Assembly (NCBI GenBank): GCA_910589415.1
Contig: OU342631.1
Span: 58,308,598 to 58,372,597, forward strand
Origin: Malachius bipustulatus
Taxonomy: Eukaryota; Arthropoda; Insecta; Coleoptera; Melyridae
Direction: 5' to 3'
DNA length: 64,000 nt
Shown here: piece after piece, positions 1 through 11,202 of the stretch
Layout of the letters: each line of letters opens with the position of its first letter
How positions within the stretch are numbered: the first letter of the stretch is position 1
The notes under the pieces: generated by a model
What the model was told of the DNA's origin: nothing
The model's database searches: none
What the model saw: the letters and a program-made list of their open reading frames with translations, nothing else
Made by a program: the position numbers and the translations under genes

Positions 1-147
1 AGCATTTTTTTCACAGATAAGCTTTTATTCGGTGCCCCAGAATCATAATAACAATAATTATTATTATTTATTGTGCTCGTTTATTCAGAGTTTAGATCTA
101 TTTAATTAGCGACTACACAGGGATATCTTAAGCAACTGAAGATACTT

Positions 148-1540
148 ACGAGGTCGGTTAAATAAGAGAAAAGTTGCGCTATTTTGTGGCCATCTCGAAT
201 ACTTCAAAACATTCAAGATATTTGTGACCGTTCCTGAAATATCCTGAAAAAACTGAAAAATCGAGAAATCTTATTTTCATCATATCTTTTTTGTTATTGG
301 AAATTAATAAATAATTTTTTGTAGGCTTACATAAGCCATTATAAGCTATTAATCTGTCGTTTCAAAAAAATTTTAAGCCGACTAGATCCCAGAGTTTTCA
401 TAGTCAACTTTTGGTTTTCTTATGGCCGCCATATTACTTTTTTATGTCGTTCGATAAGAAAAAAATAATGGAAACCAAAAATTAATAAACTTTGGAAAAT
501 AATAGAAAAAAATTTTGTTCTTTTTTGTTCTAAAAAAAATACAATTTTTTAGACCGAATATCATAGAGAAATTAAAAAACTATAAGGCAAGGCAGTATGA
601 CTTTATATTGACCTATTTCAGCGAAACTATGTATATGTAGTAGAATTTTTTTAAATATTATAGTGTCCATCCATCAGTATGCAGAGATTCTACAAAGTAA
701 GGGTTGAAAACAGAAATTTTAATTTAAATATCCCTAATATTTTGATTAATTAATTCCTGAAAAACCTGAAAAAAAATAAAAAAAAAACAGATTTTTTTTT
801 CATCAAATCTTTTTTATTATTGAAAATTAAATAATTATTTTTTGTAGGTTAACATAAGTCGTCAAGAGCCATCAATTCGGCACTACAAAAAATTTTAAAG
901 CCGACAAGATCCCAGAGATTTCATAGTCAAGTTTTGCTTTTCTTATGGCCGCCACATTATTTTTTATGTCGTTCGGTATGGAAAAAATAATGGAAACCAA
1001 AAATTAATAAATTTCAAAAAACAAATTAAAAAAATGTTTGTTCTTTTTTCTCTAAAAAAATACAACTTTTTGGACCGAATACCATAGAGAAATTTATAAA
1101 ACCATGAGGCAAGCAGTATGACTTAGCAAGCATATTGACGTATTTCAGCGAGAATTTTTTTGTTTTTCTTCGAAAAAAGCAGAATAAAAATCTTGGAATT
1201 TTTTACCAAAGTTTATTAATTTTTGGTTTCCATTTTTTTTACATCGAACGACATAAAAAATAATATGACGGCCATAAGAAAAACGAAAGTTGACTATGAA
1301 AACTCTGGGATCTAGTCGGCTTTGAAAATTTTTGAAACGTCAGATGGGTAGCTCTTGGCGACTTACGTAAGCCTACAAAAATTATTTATTAATTTCAAAT
1401 AATAAGAAAGATACGGCAAAAACAAGAATTCTCGATTTTTTTAAGTTTTTCAACACCGACTGAAAATATCCGATAACATTTTTTTCAGATTCTTATTAAT
1501 CATCAAATTGCGCATCTTTTTCTCTAATTTAACCGACCCT
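148..1540. repeat. Foldback element with three related copies of one module
   Basis: The outer arms are inverted copies: a TCGGTTAAAT-type segment near 154-175 matches its reverse complement near 1503-1537. The same roughly 270-bp module (key words: GCCGACTAGATCCCAGAG, TATGGCCGCCA, ATGTCGTTCG) occurs at about 241-510 (+), 741-1020 (+) and 1200-1480 (reverse). The right end reads ACCGACCCTGTA, like the CAGGGT-type ends of other foldbacks in this window. No coding capacity is visible. It is probably a non-autonomous foldback DNA transposon in which one arm was duplicated. Exact ends are uncertain. Confidence 0.6.
662..712 (-). repeat. Fragment related to the hairpin-ended small element
   Basis: On the minus strand this reads GTTTTCAACCCTTACTTTGT followed by AGAATCTCTGCATACTGATG, the same head as the elements at 1731-1852 and 30696-30763, but it lacks the terminal hairpin. 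It lies inside the foldback at 148-1540. It shows that the head sequence exists separately from the TTATTGATTATGAATAAAAC hairpin arm. Confidence 0.55.
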
Positions 1541-1730
1541 GTATTTTAACGTTTACGGCTGTAGGGATACCCGGATGTAAATAATGATTTTTTTTGCAAA
1601 ATACACGACATCTTTAAATAGCACAACTTTTCTCTAATTTAACCTAAAGTCGCTCGATATACCAGTCTGGCCATACGAAAAATTGCATTGATGAGATAGG
1701 CGCTTAGCATTAAAACAATTAAAAAATAAA

Positions 1731-1852
1731 ATTTATGTTTTCAACCCTTACTTCGTAGAATCTCTGCATACTTATTGATTATGAATAAAATGAATAAAAC
1801 ACTAATGTTTTATTTTATAAAAAAACATTAGTGTTTTATTCATAATCAATAA
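1731..1852 (+). mobile_element. 122-bp hairpin-ended element with 13-bp target duplication
   Basis: The element is flanked by a perfect 13-bp direct repeat, ATTAAAAAATAAA, at 1718-1730 and 1853-1865. It begins ATTTATGTTTTCAACCC and ends in an imperfect palindrome: TTATTGATTATGAATAAAA near 1771-1790 pairs with GTGTTTTATTCATAATCAAT at 1831-1850. A second copy, interrupted by an LTR element, lies at 30696-38050 with its own 14-bp duplication. The long duplication is unlike Tc1/mariner (TA) or hAT (8 bp) and fits target-primed retroposition, yet there is no visible pol III promoter or poly(A). The class is unknown to me. Confidence 0.6.
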
Positions 1853-1865
1853 ATTAAAAAATAAA

Positions 1866-2607
1866 TATGCATTATTTTGCATATTATCCATACAGTGATT
1901 TTTTTGATAGTGGCATAAGAATGGTTAAGTACCTATCTAATAAAATCGTTTTCACGTTTTACTTGATTTACCTTGATTTAAAGCGCATTTTTAAACAATA
2001 TTGAATGTAGTAAAGTTCAACAACTAATGTTTTTCATTTATTTACAAAGCAAAATGCACAATAAAATATTATTCAATACGAACACTATCATAAAGTATTT
2101 TTAAATGAATGTTGAAGTTTGAAGTGGTCTTTCTACTTCAGAGAACGTAATGGGTGTTTAGGTCCATGCATTCAGTATTCAGATGAATAGAAATAGAAGA
2201 ATTAGTCAGATCAATATAAATACCGCGCCGCTTAAGGAATTTCACAAGGGTTAACATTATTATTATAACGGTTTATAGTGTATCCTATACCATATACTAC
2301 CAGTTACTGCCACTGGTCTACTGTGAGGGTTTTATTAATTTCTTTGTATGATATAATATTTGTTTAGTCCCTAATATTATAATACTGTTTTACCTAACAT
2401 TCATTTAATTTCCCATTTCATTATTTAAAAATGATTCAGTAAAATGTTTACCATTCTTTCTAAATTTGCATCCGGAAATGGAAAGCGAATTTATTTCACT
2501 TCATACTGAATTTTAAACGTTAATTTGAATTTTTTCCCTATTGGTACAATAACTTACTGCGCAACTACCAGGCATTGTTTATACGTTATGTTAGCATGCA
2601 ACCCGAA
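1866..2607. other. No recognisable feature
   Basis: A+T-rich noncoding DNA. I see no significant ORF, tandem repeat or transposon terminus. Confidence 0.5.
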
Positions 2608-3212
2608 GTGGCATATCAAAGTTATGGCTTTTTTAAATGGAATGCTCCTATGTTATTGCATTTTTAGATTGTCTGAGAAGAGAAAATAAGATTGTTTACA
2701 GTTGGTGGTTAAATTCAGAAGTTCGTGAGTTATAAACAAATGAAAATCATCATTTTTGAAGTTCAAGTCCCTGTACAACGAACACGGCTCTAGATAGAGA
2801 AAAACGGCTTACATGTCCCTATTTTAACTTGTCATGTACTATCCTAACATGTAGATAAAATGTTTATACAGGGTGATAAAAAATTTGAAAAAATCTGAGA
2901 TCTTTCCGCGCGTCGCCAAATAAAAAAAAACAAAGAAAGTACAAATGTTTCTATAAGTACCATAAGATAGTACATAAAAAGTTAAAATATGGATATGAAA
3001 GCCGTTTTGCTATATCTTGAACCGTTTTCGTTGTACAGGGCCTCGAATTTCAAAAATGGCGTATATTGCACTTGTTTATAACTCACAAACTTCTCAATTT
3101 AAACATCAAGAATTCTAAAAGCCAATCTTATTTTTTCTTCTCAGACAATCTAAAAATGTGATAACATAGGAGCATTTCATTTGAAAAAACATAACTTTGA
3201 TATGCCACTCTC
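2608..3212. repeat. Foldback element, GGCATATCAAAG family
   Basis: The left arm starts GTGGCATATCAAAGTTATG and the right arm ends with its reverse complement, CATAACTTTGATATGCCAC. The arms share the words ATGCTCCTATGTTATTGCAT and TTAGATTGTCTGAGAAG. The loop carries ACAGGGTGATAAAAAATTTG. Related copies sit at about 38860-39450 and 59447-60023, and more distantly at 7571-7990 and 58434-59277. No ORF. It is a non-autonomous foldback of probable Tc1/mariner type. Confidence 0.7.
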
Positions 3213-4217
3213 ATATTGTGGGACATTCTGTATAGTCTAAAATAAATTTAAATAATGGCCCATTGTGATCCTGTAGTTGAATTTGCAAAAAAAAATTTGA
3301 AAAAATCAATCGTGTTTGGCTCACAGAGACCGCTGCGAATGAGCTGGGACCCCTGTATTGTTTTTTCATGTTATTCAGTTAAAAAACAATATTATCTCAT
3401 AATTTTTGTTTATTAAAATTTTTTGGAAAAAAAAATAAAAATTTTCATCGAATGACACGTCAGTATAAATTTTTATATTGAATTCATTGATTGCCTTGTG
3501 TTTTTTTATAACACATTCTGGGGGAAAAATATTTTTTTAGCAAAAAGAAAAGTATGTAGGTACTTAGCTAGGTACCTCGCTATGTAAATATAATCCTGTT
3601 TAAATAACTCTGGCACAATTTTAATTTTCTAATGTAAATGTAAGTTTATAATTTGGAGAATGTTTTCATGGTTTCCATGCTGTCAAACAAAGATGACTGT
3701 CTATTTATTTATTATTTATTAACTTTTATTGATGTGTCAGCTTCCGGTATTCCCGAAATGCGGCCATCTTGAAAATATTTTTACTAAATTTCTCATGGTA
3801 ACTTATGTCTGGAAATTTTTTTAATTTATGCTTTAGGACCAATAGTTCCCGAGATATGGCCGCTTCGTACGCTTATAACTGATGACCCTGTATATTAGGA
3901 CATATTGCTTTTTTCTTCGACAGTGGTCAAAATTCATCGAAAATCTTGAATTATGCTCTTTATTAAATAGAAATCCTCCTGGTCAATTCATTAGTTTATC
4001 GCTTTTGGAGATATTTGCTTTGAAAAGTTTGATGCATTTTGCTTTTTAATTAATAAAAACTAAAAAACTGATAGAGGTAGGTATAAAATTTAAACAAGAG
4101 TACCATGCAGTTGTACCTACGTAAAACGGATGATTTTTAAGACTTTCGGTTCATTTTGACCATTGTCGAACAGAATTATATGGCCTTCATTAACTAAAAG
4201 TGTATGAGTGTAAGCTA
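3213..4217. other. Mostly featureless; begins with tail of a larger foldback
   Basis: About 3220-3360 resembles the outer arm of the foldback at 38724-39590 (shared words: GGACATTCTGTATA/GGACACTCTGTATA, GCTGGGAC), so the 2608-3212 element probably once had a longer right arm. GACCCTGTATATT near 3883 looks like another MITE end without a visible partner. The rest is A+T-rich noncoding DNA. Confidence 0.4.
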
Positions 4218-5130
4218 TACAGCGTGTCACTGAAATGATTTGACAGCTCTCAGAATATTCCTCGGATGAAACTAATTCGATTTAAGTCAACATATCTTAG
4301 TCCTGAGTTGCTTGGTTTGGCCGCTATCGGATATCAAGTGTCTGGTCGCAAATGTCAAATCTGAAATGTTTTTTTTATTATAAAAGCTAAGCCGCTGAAG
4401 TGATTTTGATGAAATTTGCTATGACGTTATGGTTTTATGGGACAAAAAGTGCAAAAGGAAAGTTACTCATGACCTTATTATTCATTGCCATAGATCATGG
4501 GTTTTTAAGCTCTACAGTCTTTGAACTTCTACACCAATGGAATTAATTTTTTTTTAATACTGAGAGTAGATTAGTGGACTCATTTTCTACCAAAAAGGAA
4601 ATCTTGATAAAAAGTCGCCGAATCTTATCGTTTAGAAGATAAATCGCAAATGCGATATTTTAAATGCCCAAAACCGATTTTGAATGTCCAAATGCGATTT
4701 TGAATGTCCAAATAATGAAATGTAAATTAATTTTATTATTTGTTGTAAATCAAAAAATTCCGATGAAAAATAAATTCGAATTTTCCTATAAAAATCAACA
4801 TTCAAATGCGTTTATCTTCTATACGATAAAGTTAGGCGACTTTTATAAAGAGGAGGTACCTTTTTTGTATAACATGAGTCGAGTAATCTACGCTCGGTAT
4901 TTAAATATTTTTAATTCTATTGGCGTAGAAGTTCAAAGTGGTGAAACCTAAAATACCATTATCTACGCCAATGAATTATAACGTCATGAATAATTTTAGT
5001 ATTGCACTTTTTGTTCCATAAAACCATAACGTGATACCAAATTTCATCAAAATCACTTCAGCGATTTGGCTTTTATAATTCATAATCTTTGCTAGAGAGT
5101 TGTAGAGTCATTTCAGGGACACCCTGCATA
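4218..5130. mobile_element. Foldback MITE, about 0.9 kb
   Basis: The ends are CAGCGTGTCACTGAAATGA (left) and TCATTTCAGGGACACCCTG (right), inverted and flanked by TA. Further inside, GAAGTGATTTTGATGAAATT at about 4396 pairs with AATTTCATCAAAATCACTTC near 5040, and GAACTTCTACACCAATGG near 4525 pairs with its inverted partner near 4920. The short ORF inside (4664-4951) is part of the foldback and not a gene. The centre has a 20-bp direct repeat (GATTTTGAATGTCCAAA at about 4676 and 4696). Confidence 0.7.
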
Positions 5131-7200
5131 ACTAGCCTCACGTATGAGTTACGTCAAATTGGTTTCAAGTACCTGCTGTCCAATTTTTATAAGAAGGCTA
5201 GGCGTGAATTGCGCATCTTGTGAGCTTTTTAACTGTTCTACCTTTACCAGAATAGAAATTGCATCAGTGGCGCGGCGCACGTAATTCTAAATATTTTAAA
5301 TGATAAGTGAGTAAGTATTTAAACTAAGTACGATACGAGTTAACCAGCACGCATCACTGAGGTTTTACATACGGCGACGATACTCTTATCTTATCATCCT
5401 TATTTTATTGGTTGTTTTTTTAACGCGGACACCGTCTAACTTTGTTGATATTGGACAACAAATATTTTTGGATTCGGAGTAGTGACGACTAACGTATCTG
5501 CGCACTAACAAATTCTTGTCAAACTCTCGCCTTCTTATAAAATTTGTACTCTACCTATGTTGTTCTTATGGCAGAAAACGTATATTGTGTGTCAATTTTG
5601 GAGTTGATGCCATGAAATTTCTAGAAATTGCTCAAAAATTTTTTTAATTACTGAAGTTTCGACTTTTAAACCTTATTATAGCTCTTAAATAAGCGAAATT
5701 GGTATAAGGCATGTTGTACTTTATCATCATTATCTTGATGTCCATTATACTTACCTAAAGATTCAAAAATTTTGGATCGTTCATTCTTCTTAAATTACCA
5801 TGCATTGTATGAAAAGAGAAATCCTTACCCACTCATCAAAACACTGCCGGAGCTTCATTTGGTGACGTCGACTAGCAAAAAATGGAATTTTGAAATTTAG
5901 CCGTATTAAGGACTTAGTCAATAAGTTTCCATGGGAAAAAGTAAAAAAAAAACATATCTTAGCATTTTCCAAAATATTTTGAGTGCAATATTAAATGATA
6001 TCGTTTATAATAATTAGTAAAATTATTAGGCAAAATAGAAACTAATACTCGTACCAGGAGCGAAATTTTCGGAATACGTAATATGCGATGTGATAATATG
6101 TGAACCCACATATTATTATGAATTGCAGAATAACTAGTTGAAAAATGGCATATTCCTTATAGCATTATTATGAATTGGCTCAGAGTAAAAATTGGATGTG
6201 CTACAATTATTAGAGCGAGCAGTTAGTATGTGCATTAGAAGAAGTCGTAAACGATGGCGCTCAATTAGGGATTTTTCTGATGGAGCTGGAATACCAATAT
6301 TTTCGTATTAATTATTATTATTATTATATAGTTGTTATACTTTTATACTGATATAATATTATGTAGATTGACGTCATTATGTATAATCTGTTAAAATGTG
6401 AAAATTATTATAGTTAATATTTCAATAAAATTATATTCATAATATTATGTGAACCTACAATAATACGCAATGACAATATGCCAAATAACCGAGGCAAATA
6501 ACTGCAATTACATAACGTAAACCAACTAAAATAAAATAGTATCAAAATCAAAATTAATATCAAAATTGCTAAACTCAACGATCACTTCCGGCCTGAGATT
6601 AATTTAGTTAATTTAATCTAATTCTGAGTTGACAATATAATAGAAGAAAATGCGACAATTCAAACGTTCTCTTTATAATCATACGCCACCAGCGGAGATC
6701 AAAGGGTAGCAGTCGAGAGGCGCCCGGCGTCTTAAAACAGGTGGCATTTAGAGATACTTGAGTAGGACTGCCACTAGTGTTGTAGGTCAATCGCTGCTGG
6801 AGATTCCGTAAACAGAAGAATGCCTAGGACTCAGTAGGCTATTACTGTAAAACTTCGCGCGCCGCCTTTATACTCTTAAAAATAACTGGCAACCCTGTGG
6901 GGATGTCATAACGTCGATGAAATTTTTATGGATGTCATAACGCTGATTCCATAAAAATGTATATCGAATATACAGAGGATGTCAATGTGATAGCAAAAAC
7001 CAATTTTTTTTTCGTGTATAGTTCTATCTTTAATGTTGCAATAACTTCCTCACGTCGTGTTTAGAAAGTCATATTTTTCTTTTTCTTTTATTGTCACTCT
7101 AGAGGGTGGATGCAGAAACGTCGAAATTTTTACCGGATGTCACAAGATACGATGGTCGACTATATATATATATAAAATATTGATAATTATGTTGGGATAG
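5131..7200. other. Long noncoding stretch, no gene seen
   Basis: A+T-rich with scattered stops. A slightly more G+C-rich patch at about 6590-6900 holds only short ORFs that match nothing I recognise. A short degenerate repeat (GGATGTCATAACG) occurs at about 6901 and 6935. TA-rich runs lie near 6310-6360 and 7160-7180. Confidence 0.4.
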
Positions 7201-7241
7201 CAGCCAATTAAAAACGCAGGTTTTCTCTTTTTTCTTTTTAA

Positions 7242-7290
7242 TTAACCCAAGCTTTCGAGCTTTTCTTTAGCTCTTCTTCAGGGGTAAGAA
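7242..7290 (-). other. Penelope-like 3' tail motif (hammerhead-like fold)
   Basis: On the minus strand it reads CCCCTGAAGAAGAGCT, a loop, then AGCTCGAAAGCTTGGG. This is the arrangement CTGAAGA, a stem (GAGCT/AGCTC), then GAAA. It matches in layout the motif at 24603-24642 inside a Penelope-like element and one at 55567-55606. No coding part of such an element is adjacent, so this is probably a 5'-truncated tail. The stem I partner is imperfect, so catalytic function is not supported here. Confidence 0.4.
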
Positions 7291-7570
7291 ATTGAGTAAA
7301 AATTGAAGATGTTAAAAAGTTAATCATTTTCATGGACAAGTGTAGTGGATAAAAACATACAAATATGAACTAATAAACTAATAACTAATAACAAGAACTA
7401 ATAACATAGGAAAGTTAATTCCAAAAAAGGGTTTTAAATAATTTAGAAGTTTTTTTACATTTGAATTACATATGAATAATTTTTATTTAAATTTTTTTGA
7501 AAGATTTAATCTTTCAAAAAAATTTTTACGGTTATTTAATTATTTTATTTAGTTATTTAATTTAAAAAAA

Positions 7571-7990
7571 TAACGGTTTACATGTTCTTATCTTAACTTT
7601 TCAAGCGGTATCCTATTGGATGGATGAAATTTTTATACAGAGTGGTAAAAAATTTGATTATTTTCATCACCCGGTATAAAAATTTCAGCTACATGATAGG
7701 ATACCAAATTAAAAATTAAGATAGGGACATGTAAACCGTTTTTCCATATCTCGACCCGTTTTCAATATAAGCTGCTTTGAAAATGGAAAATCGCGATTTT
7801 CATTTGTTTATAACTCATAAATCGCTCATTACAAACTTCAACTTTACAAACCATTCTTTTTGACTTTTCTCAAATAATCTGAAGATGTAATATAATATAG
7901 AGGGTGTCCTATTTAAAATTACAAAGTTATATGGCGTACAGCGATATTGGGCCATCCTGTGTATCTGAAAATAATTTTACAAACTGCACT
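7571..7990. repeat. Partial foldback of the GGACATGTAAACCG family
   Basis: 7571-7650 and 7652-7745 are inverted copies (left AACGGTTTACATG, right CATGTAAACCGTT) around a centre with TTTTTATACAGAG. The right side continues through GAGGGTGTCCTATTTAAAAT and GGCGTACAGCGATATTGGGC to about 7980, matching the right arm of 58434-59277. The matching outer left arm is missing, so one side has been lost. Confidence 0.6.
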
Positions 7991-8096
7991 TTACCCTCCC
8001 ATTTACAGCACTTTTTGGTTCATTTCGATATCTTTAATGGTATAGGTGTAATCGAGCTTTCCCATATCAATGACTTACCCTGTATATGTATATATA

Positions 8097-8953
8097 CAGG
8101 GTGGTCCAACTTAAAACGTCAGAACTTTACCAAACGATAGATAACGTTAAAATAATGCCAGTTTCTCTAATACACTTATAGACGGGAAAGCTTTCTTTTC
8201 AAGATACAGGGCGTTGAAGTTTTGGGAAAAAAATAATGTTTTGCGAATATTGTCAAAACGGCTGCTTTAAAAAAATTGAAATTTGGCACGCAGCATGAGC
8301 TAAGTATCTTTCATGATTTACGGCTTATGGTGATAAATTGCGAAAACCAGCGGCGGAGATATGGGTGTGCCATCGCCCCTTTTCAAACAAAAAATTGACG
8401 CCACTGACTCTATGGCAAATTTAATAATACTATTCAATGCCCCATGCTTTTTAGAACAAAAAAGTACTCTCTAATTTTTTCACAAGGCGCACCGTTTTCG
8501 AGATAATTCAGGTTTTCTTAGGTAATATCCGTAGCCATTTTAAGAATAACAGACAAATTCTAATCAAATAACTTTTACTTAAATAATTAAATAACAGAAA
8601 TAAACAGCACCTAACTAATGTAACAATTGTCAGTAACCATAGAGTCAGTGGCGTAAATTTTTTTTTAAGGGGCGATGACACACCCATATCTCCGCCGCTG
8701 GTTTTCGCAATTTATCTCCATAAGCCGTAAATCATGAAATATACTTATAGCTCATGCTGCGTGCCAAATTTAAATTTTTTTAAAGCAGCCGTTTTGACAA
8801 TATTCACAAAACATTATTTTTTTCCCAAAACTTCAACACCCTGTATCTTGAAAAGGAAGCTTTCCCGGGTATAAGTGTATTAGAGAAACTGGCATTATTT
8901 TAACGTTATCTATCGTTTGGATAAGTCCTGACGTTTTAAGTTGGACCACCCTG
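8097..8953. mobile_element. Foldback MITE, 857 bp, TA target site
   Basis: Ends CAGGGTGGTCCAACTTAAAA and TTTTAAGTTGGACCACCCTG are perfect inverted repeats flanked by TA (8095-8096, 8954-8955). The arms run almost to the centre: TAACGTTAAAATAATGCCAG at about 8142 versus its inverse near 8893, and CAGCGGCGGAGATATGGGTG near 8351 versus its inverse near 8690. No ORF. It is most likely a Tc1/mariner-type MITE mobilised in trans. Confidence 0.8.
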
Positions 8954-8956
8954 TAT

Positions 8957-9097
8957 ATATCGTGGGCAGGTGAATTTTGGAAAACCACTTTTTCGTGATC
9001 TGGGGGTCATGATCGGTGGACATTTGATGAGTTTGGGTGATTTTCGAAAAGTGATGTCGTCCTCAATAGTGTATTTTTTTGTTAAAAAATACACTAA
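8957..9097 (+). repeat. Dispersed repeat with an inverted copy at 61884-62023
   Basis: Words such as CGTGGGCAGGTGAATTTTGG, GATCTGGGGGTCATGATCGG and AAGTGATGTCGTCCTCAATA recur as reverse complements at 61884-62023. The right end has a small hairpin, AGTGTATTTTTTTGTTAAAAAATACACT. Both copies abut ATATAT runs at the CGTGGGCAGG end. Class unknown. Confidence 0.7.
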
Positions 9098-10626
9098 AAC
9101 TCACTTCATGCAAATGTAAAGGAAAGTGTGGGGGTGCTTGTGGGTTCAGGAAAGCAGGGATTAGTTGCTCCGTTATTTGCCAGCACTGTAGTGGATAAAT
9201 ATGCAACAACGTCGCCAGAGTCGACATTTTATTCAAGGACGATCACGATGATGATGATGATGATTTTGATGTCAACCGTCACAGCATCATTTCCTGCGAT
9301 TCAAGAGTCTTCACGACTCGAAGAGTCTGCCGAGGAGGAACTTCTACAGCCAGGACCATCAAAACGACAAAAAATGTTTGAAAAAAATGACCACCTTTAA
9401 TTATTATTTTTTACTACACAAAAATTATTTGATCAATAAATCTCATGTGTTTGATTTATAATTTAGCTGGATTATTAATTTATTTTGTATTGAAATAATT
9501 CCCTGAACAACCTTTCATTCATTTTGACGTGTGGATACAACTGTGCGAGCGGCAAAAAATCAAAACTGCGCAGTCTTACCGACTTCGCGGCTTGCTAGAG
9601 GTCGTAATTTTTGTCGAAAATAAAAAATAAAAAAATGAAATTGTAGGCCTGAATACGCTCTACAAGTTTGATATTACACATTTTTTCGGTATCTTTCACG
9701 AGAAAAAAGAAAATTGCGAAAAACAAAATTCACTCCCCAAATTTATGTTTTTTTCGATCGATATCTCAATAACGATGAACGATACGTAAAAAATGTAAAG
9801 GGCCTTAGTTGTAGATTGTAAGAAAAGCAACAAAAAAGTATTGCATATAAATTTTCGTATCTCAACGGAGAACCGAGTTATGATGAAAAAACTGAATTTA
9901 ACACTTTTTTTAAGATGGCGGAAAATGCACAAGGTAATTTTGGTCGACAATTTGAAGTTAAGCTTTTCTAGGCCCCCCCTACGTAATATCCAAAATTTGG
10001 CTTTCTCGGTTCATTTGCATTTCCAAATGTATATAATGACTGGACTACTATAGTAGGATTAACTTTAAAAAGTCAGATTTGACGTCTCACTAGCCGTCCG
10101 AATTAATATTTTTAATTTCACCAGAAAATGTCAAACAGTTAATTGTCAAGTTGTGAACGAGCGTAAATTATTGAAGAAATCATTCAAACAATGAATTGAA
10201 GCGCTTACGTCAGTTTGAGAGCCACTGACAACTACATAAAATTTATTCACGTAATGACACTATATCCTCTGTGTTGTGCATTTAATTCTCATTCAAAACC
10301 AATGTTGACGTATACTTATTTATGCGGGATGGAGTGTTTAGACAAACTGGACGGTTTCTACGAGAACCAGTATATGAAACAAAATAAATCGAACTATCAA
10401 AAGGATGTGTATTCTTAATCGATACATATGACTTTTTAGACTTTATTGGACTATACTTGAATAACTAATCAGCTTGACCAAACACGTGTTTTACCTGAGT
10501 CTTTTTCTAAAATAGACAAATTGAAACAAAATTGAATAATACAAACAAATAATTAAAACAAGATGATCTGAGCTCTAGCGATATCATAATGGCTAACAAA
10601 TATTAATAAATTAGAATAAACAGTTA
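9098..10626. other. Unassigned; one weak ORF, no clear gene
   Basis: A GTG-initiated 90-residue frame at 9128-9400 has a methionine run (from ATGATGATG) and an acidic, lysine-ended tail (EESAEEELLQPGPSKRQK). It could be the degraded C-terminus of a transposase, but nothing in it is diagnostic. AATAAA follows near 9436. Other frames here (9696-9950, 9841-10053, 10215-10418) overlap or lack recognisable motifs. No TE terminus is evident. Confidence 0.3.
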
Positions 10627-11202
10627 CCGTATTGTTCCGAATACAAGCCGCAGATGATTTTCAAGAGAAATTTCATTTGATGATTATTGGTCTTGAATCC
10701 AAACCGCATCCAAGCGAACTCGAATGTAAGCCGCAGATCACCTACAAATCAAAGGTTTGGTGTTCTGTATGTATAGATATTTTCTTGAAAATTGTAAAAA
10801 GGTAGGTAGCTACCTACCAAAGGTAATATAGGAAATAATTATACCTACAATTCCAATGTAAAAAATAAACAATACAATAAAAAGCCACGATGTTCAAATA
10901 CCTATCATTATTTCCTAAAACAGCTAAATAATTTATAAAAAACGAACAAAACATTAATTCCTATACATATATAAATAAAAGGGCTGCTATTCTTTGGTTA
11001 AAAAAAACTGGTAAAAACCAGAGGTCCTAAAAATGGACTTAATAAACTTGCTTTTTGAAAATCCCGAACTAAATACCTACCTAGTCAGAGAAATACACTA
11101 TGGTCCCGAAAGTAAGCCGCAGGACTCGAAAACAAGCCGCATGTGAATTTGAGAACACTCCAGTAGCCGAAAAAGGTGCGGCTTGTATTCGGAACAATAC
11201 GG
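10627..11202. mobile_element. MITE with 27-bp TIRs and AAGCCGCA subterminal repeats
   Basis: TIRs CCGTATTGTTCCGAATACAA (left) and TTGTATTCGGAACAATACGG (right) are perfect and flanked by TA (10625-10626, 11203-11204). A motif of the form GAA(N)3-4AAGCCGCA recurs near both ends: about 10637, 10694 (as AACCGCA), 10724, 11108, 11127 and, inverted, at 11177. The middle is A+T-rich with no ORF. Repeats of this kind near the TIRs are commonly transposase-binding sites. It is a TA-targeting MITE of unknown family. Confidence 0.8.

Noticed and set aside
4664..4951. 95-codon ORF
   Set aside because: It lies in the centre of a foldback MITE and contains a 20-bp tandem repeat; composition is random.
6608..6790. 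60-codon minus ORF with protein-like composition
   Set aside because: It is short, with no motif and no neighbours that support a gene.
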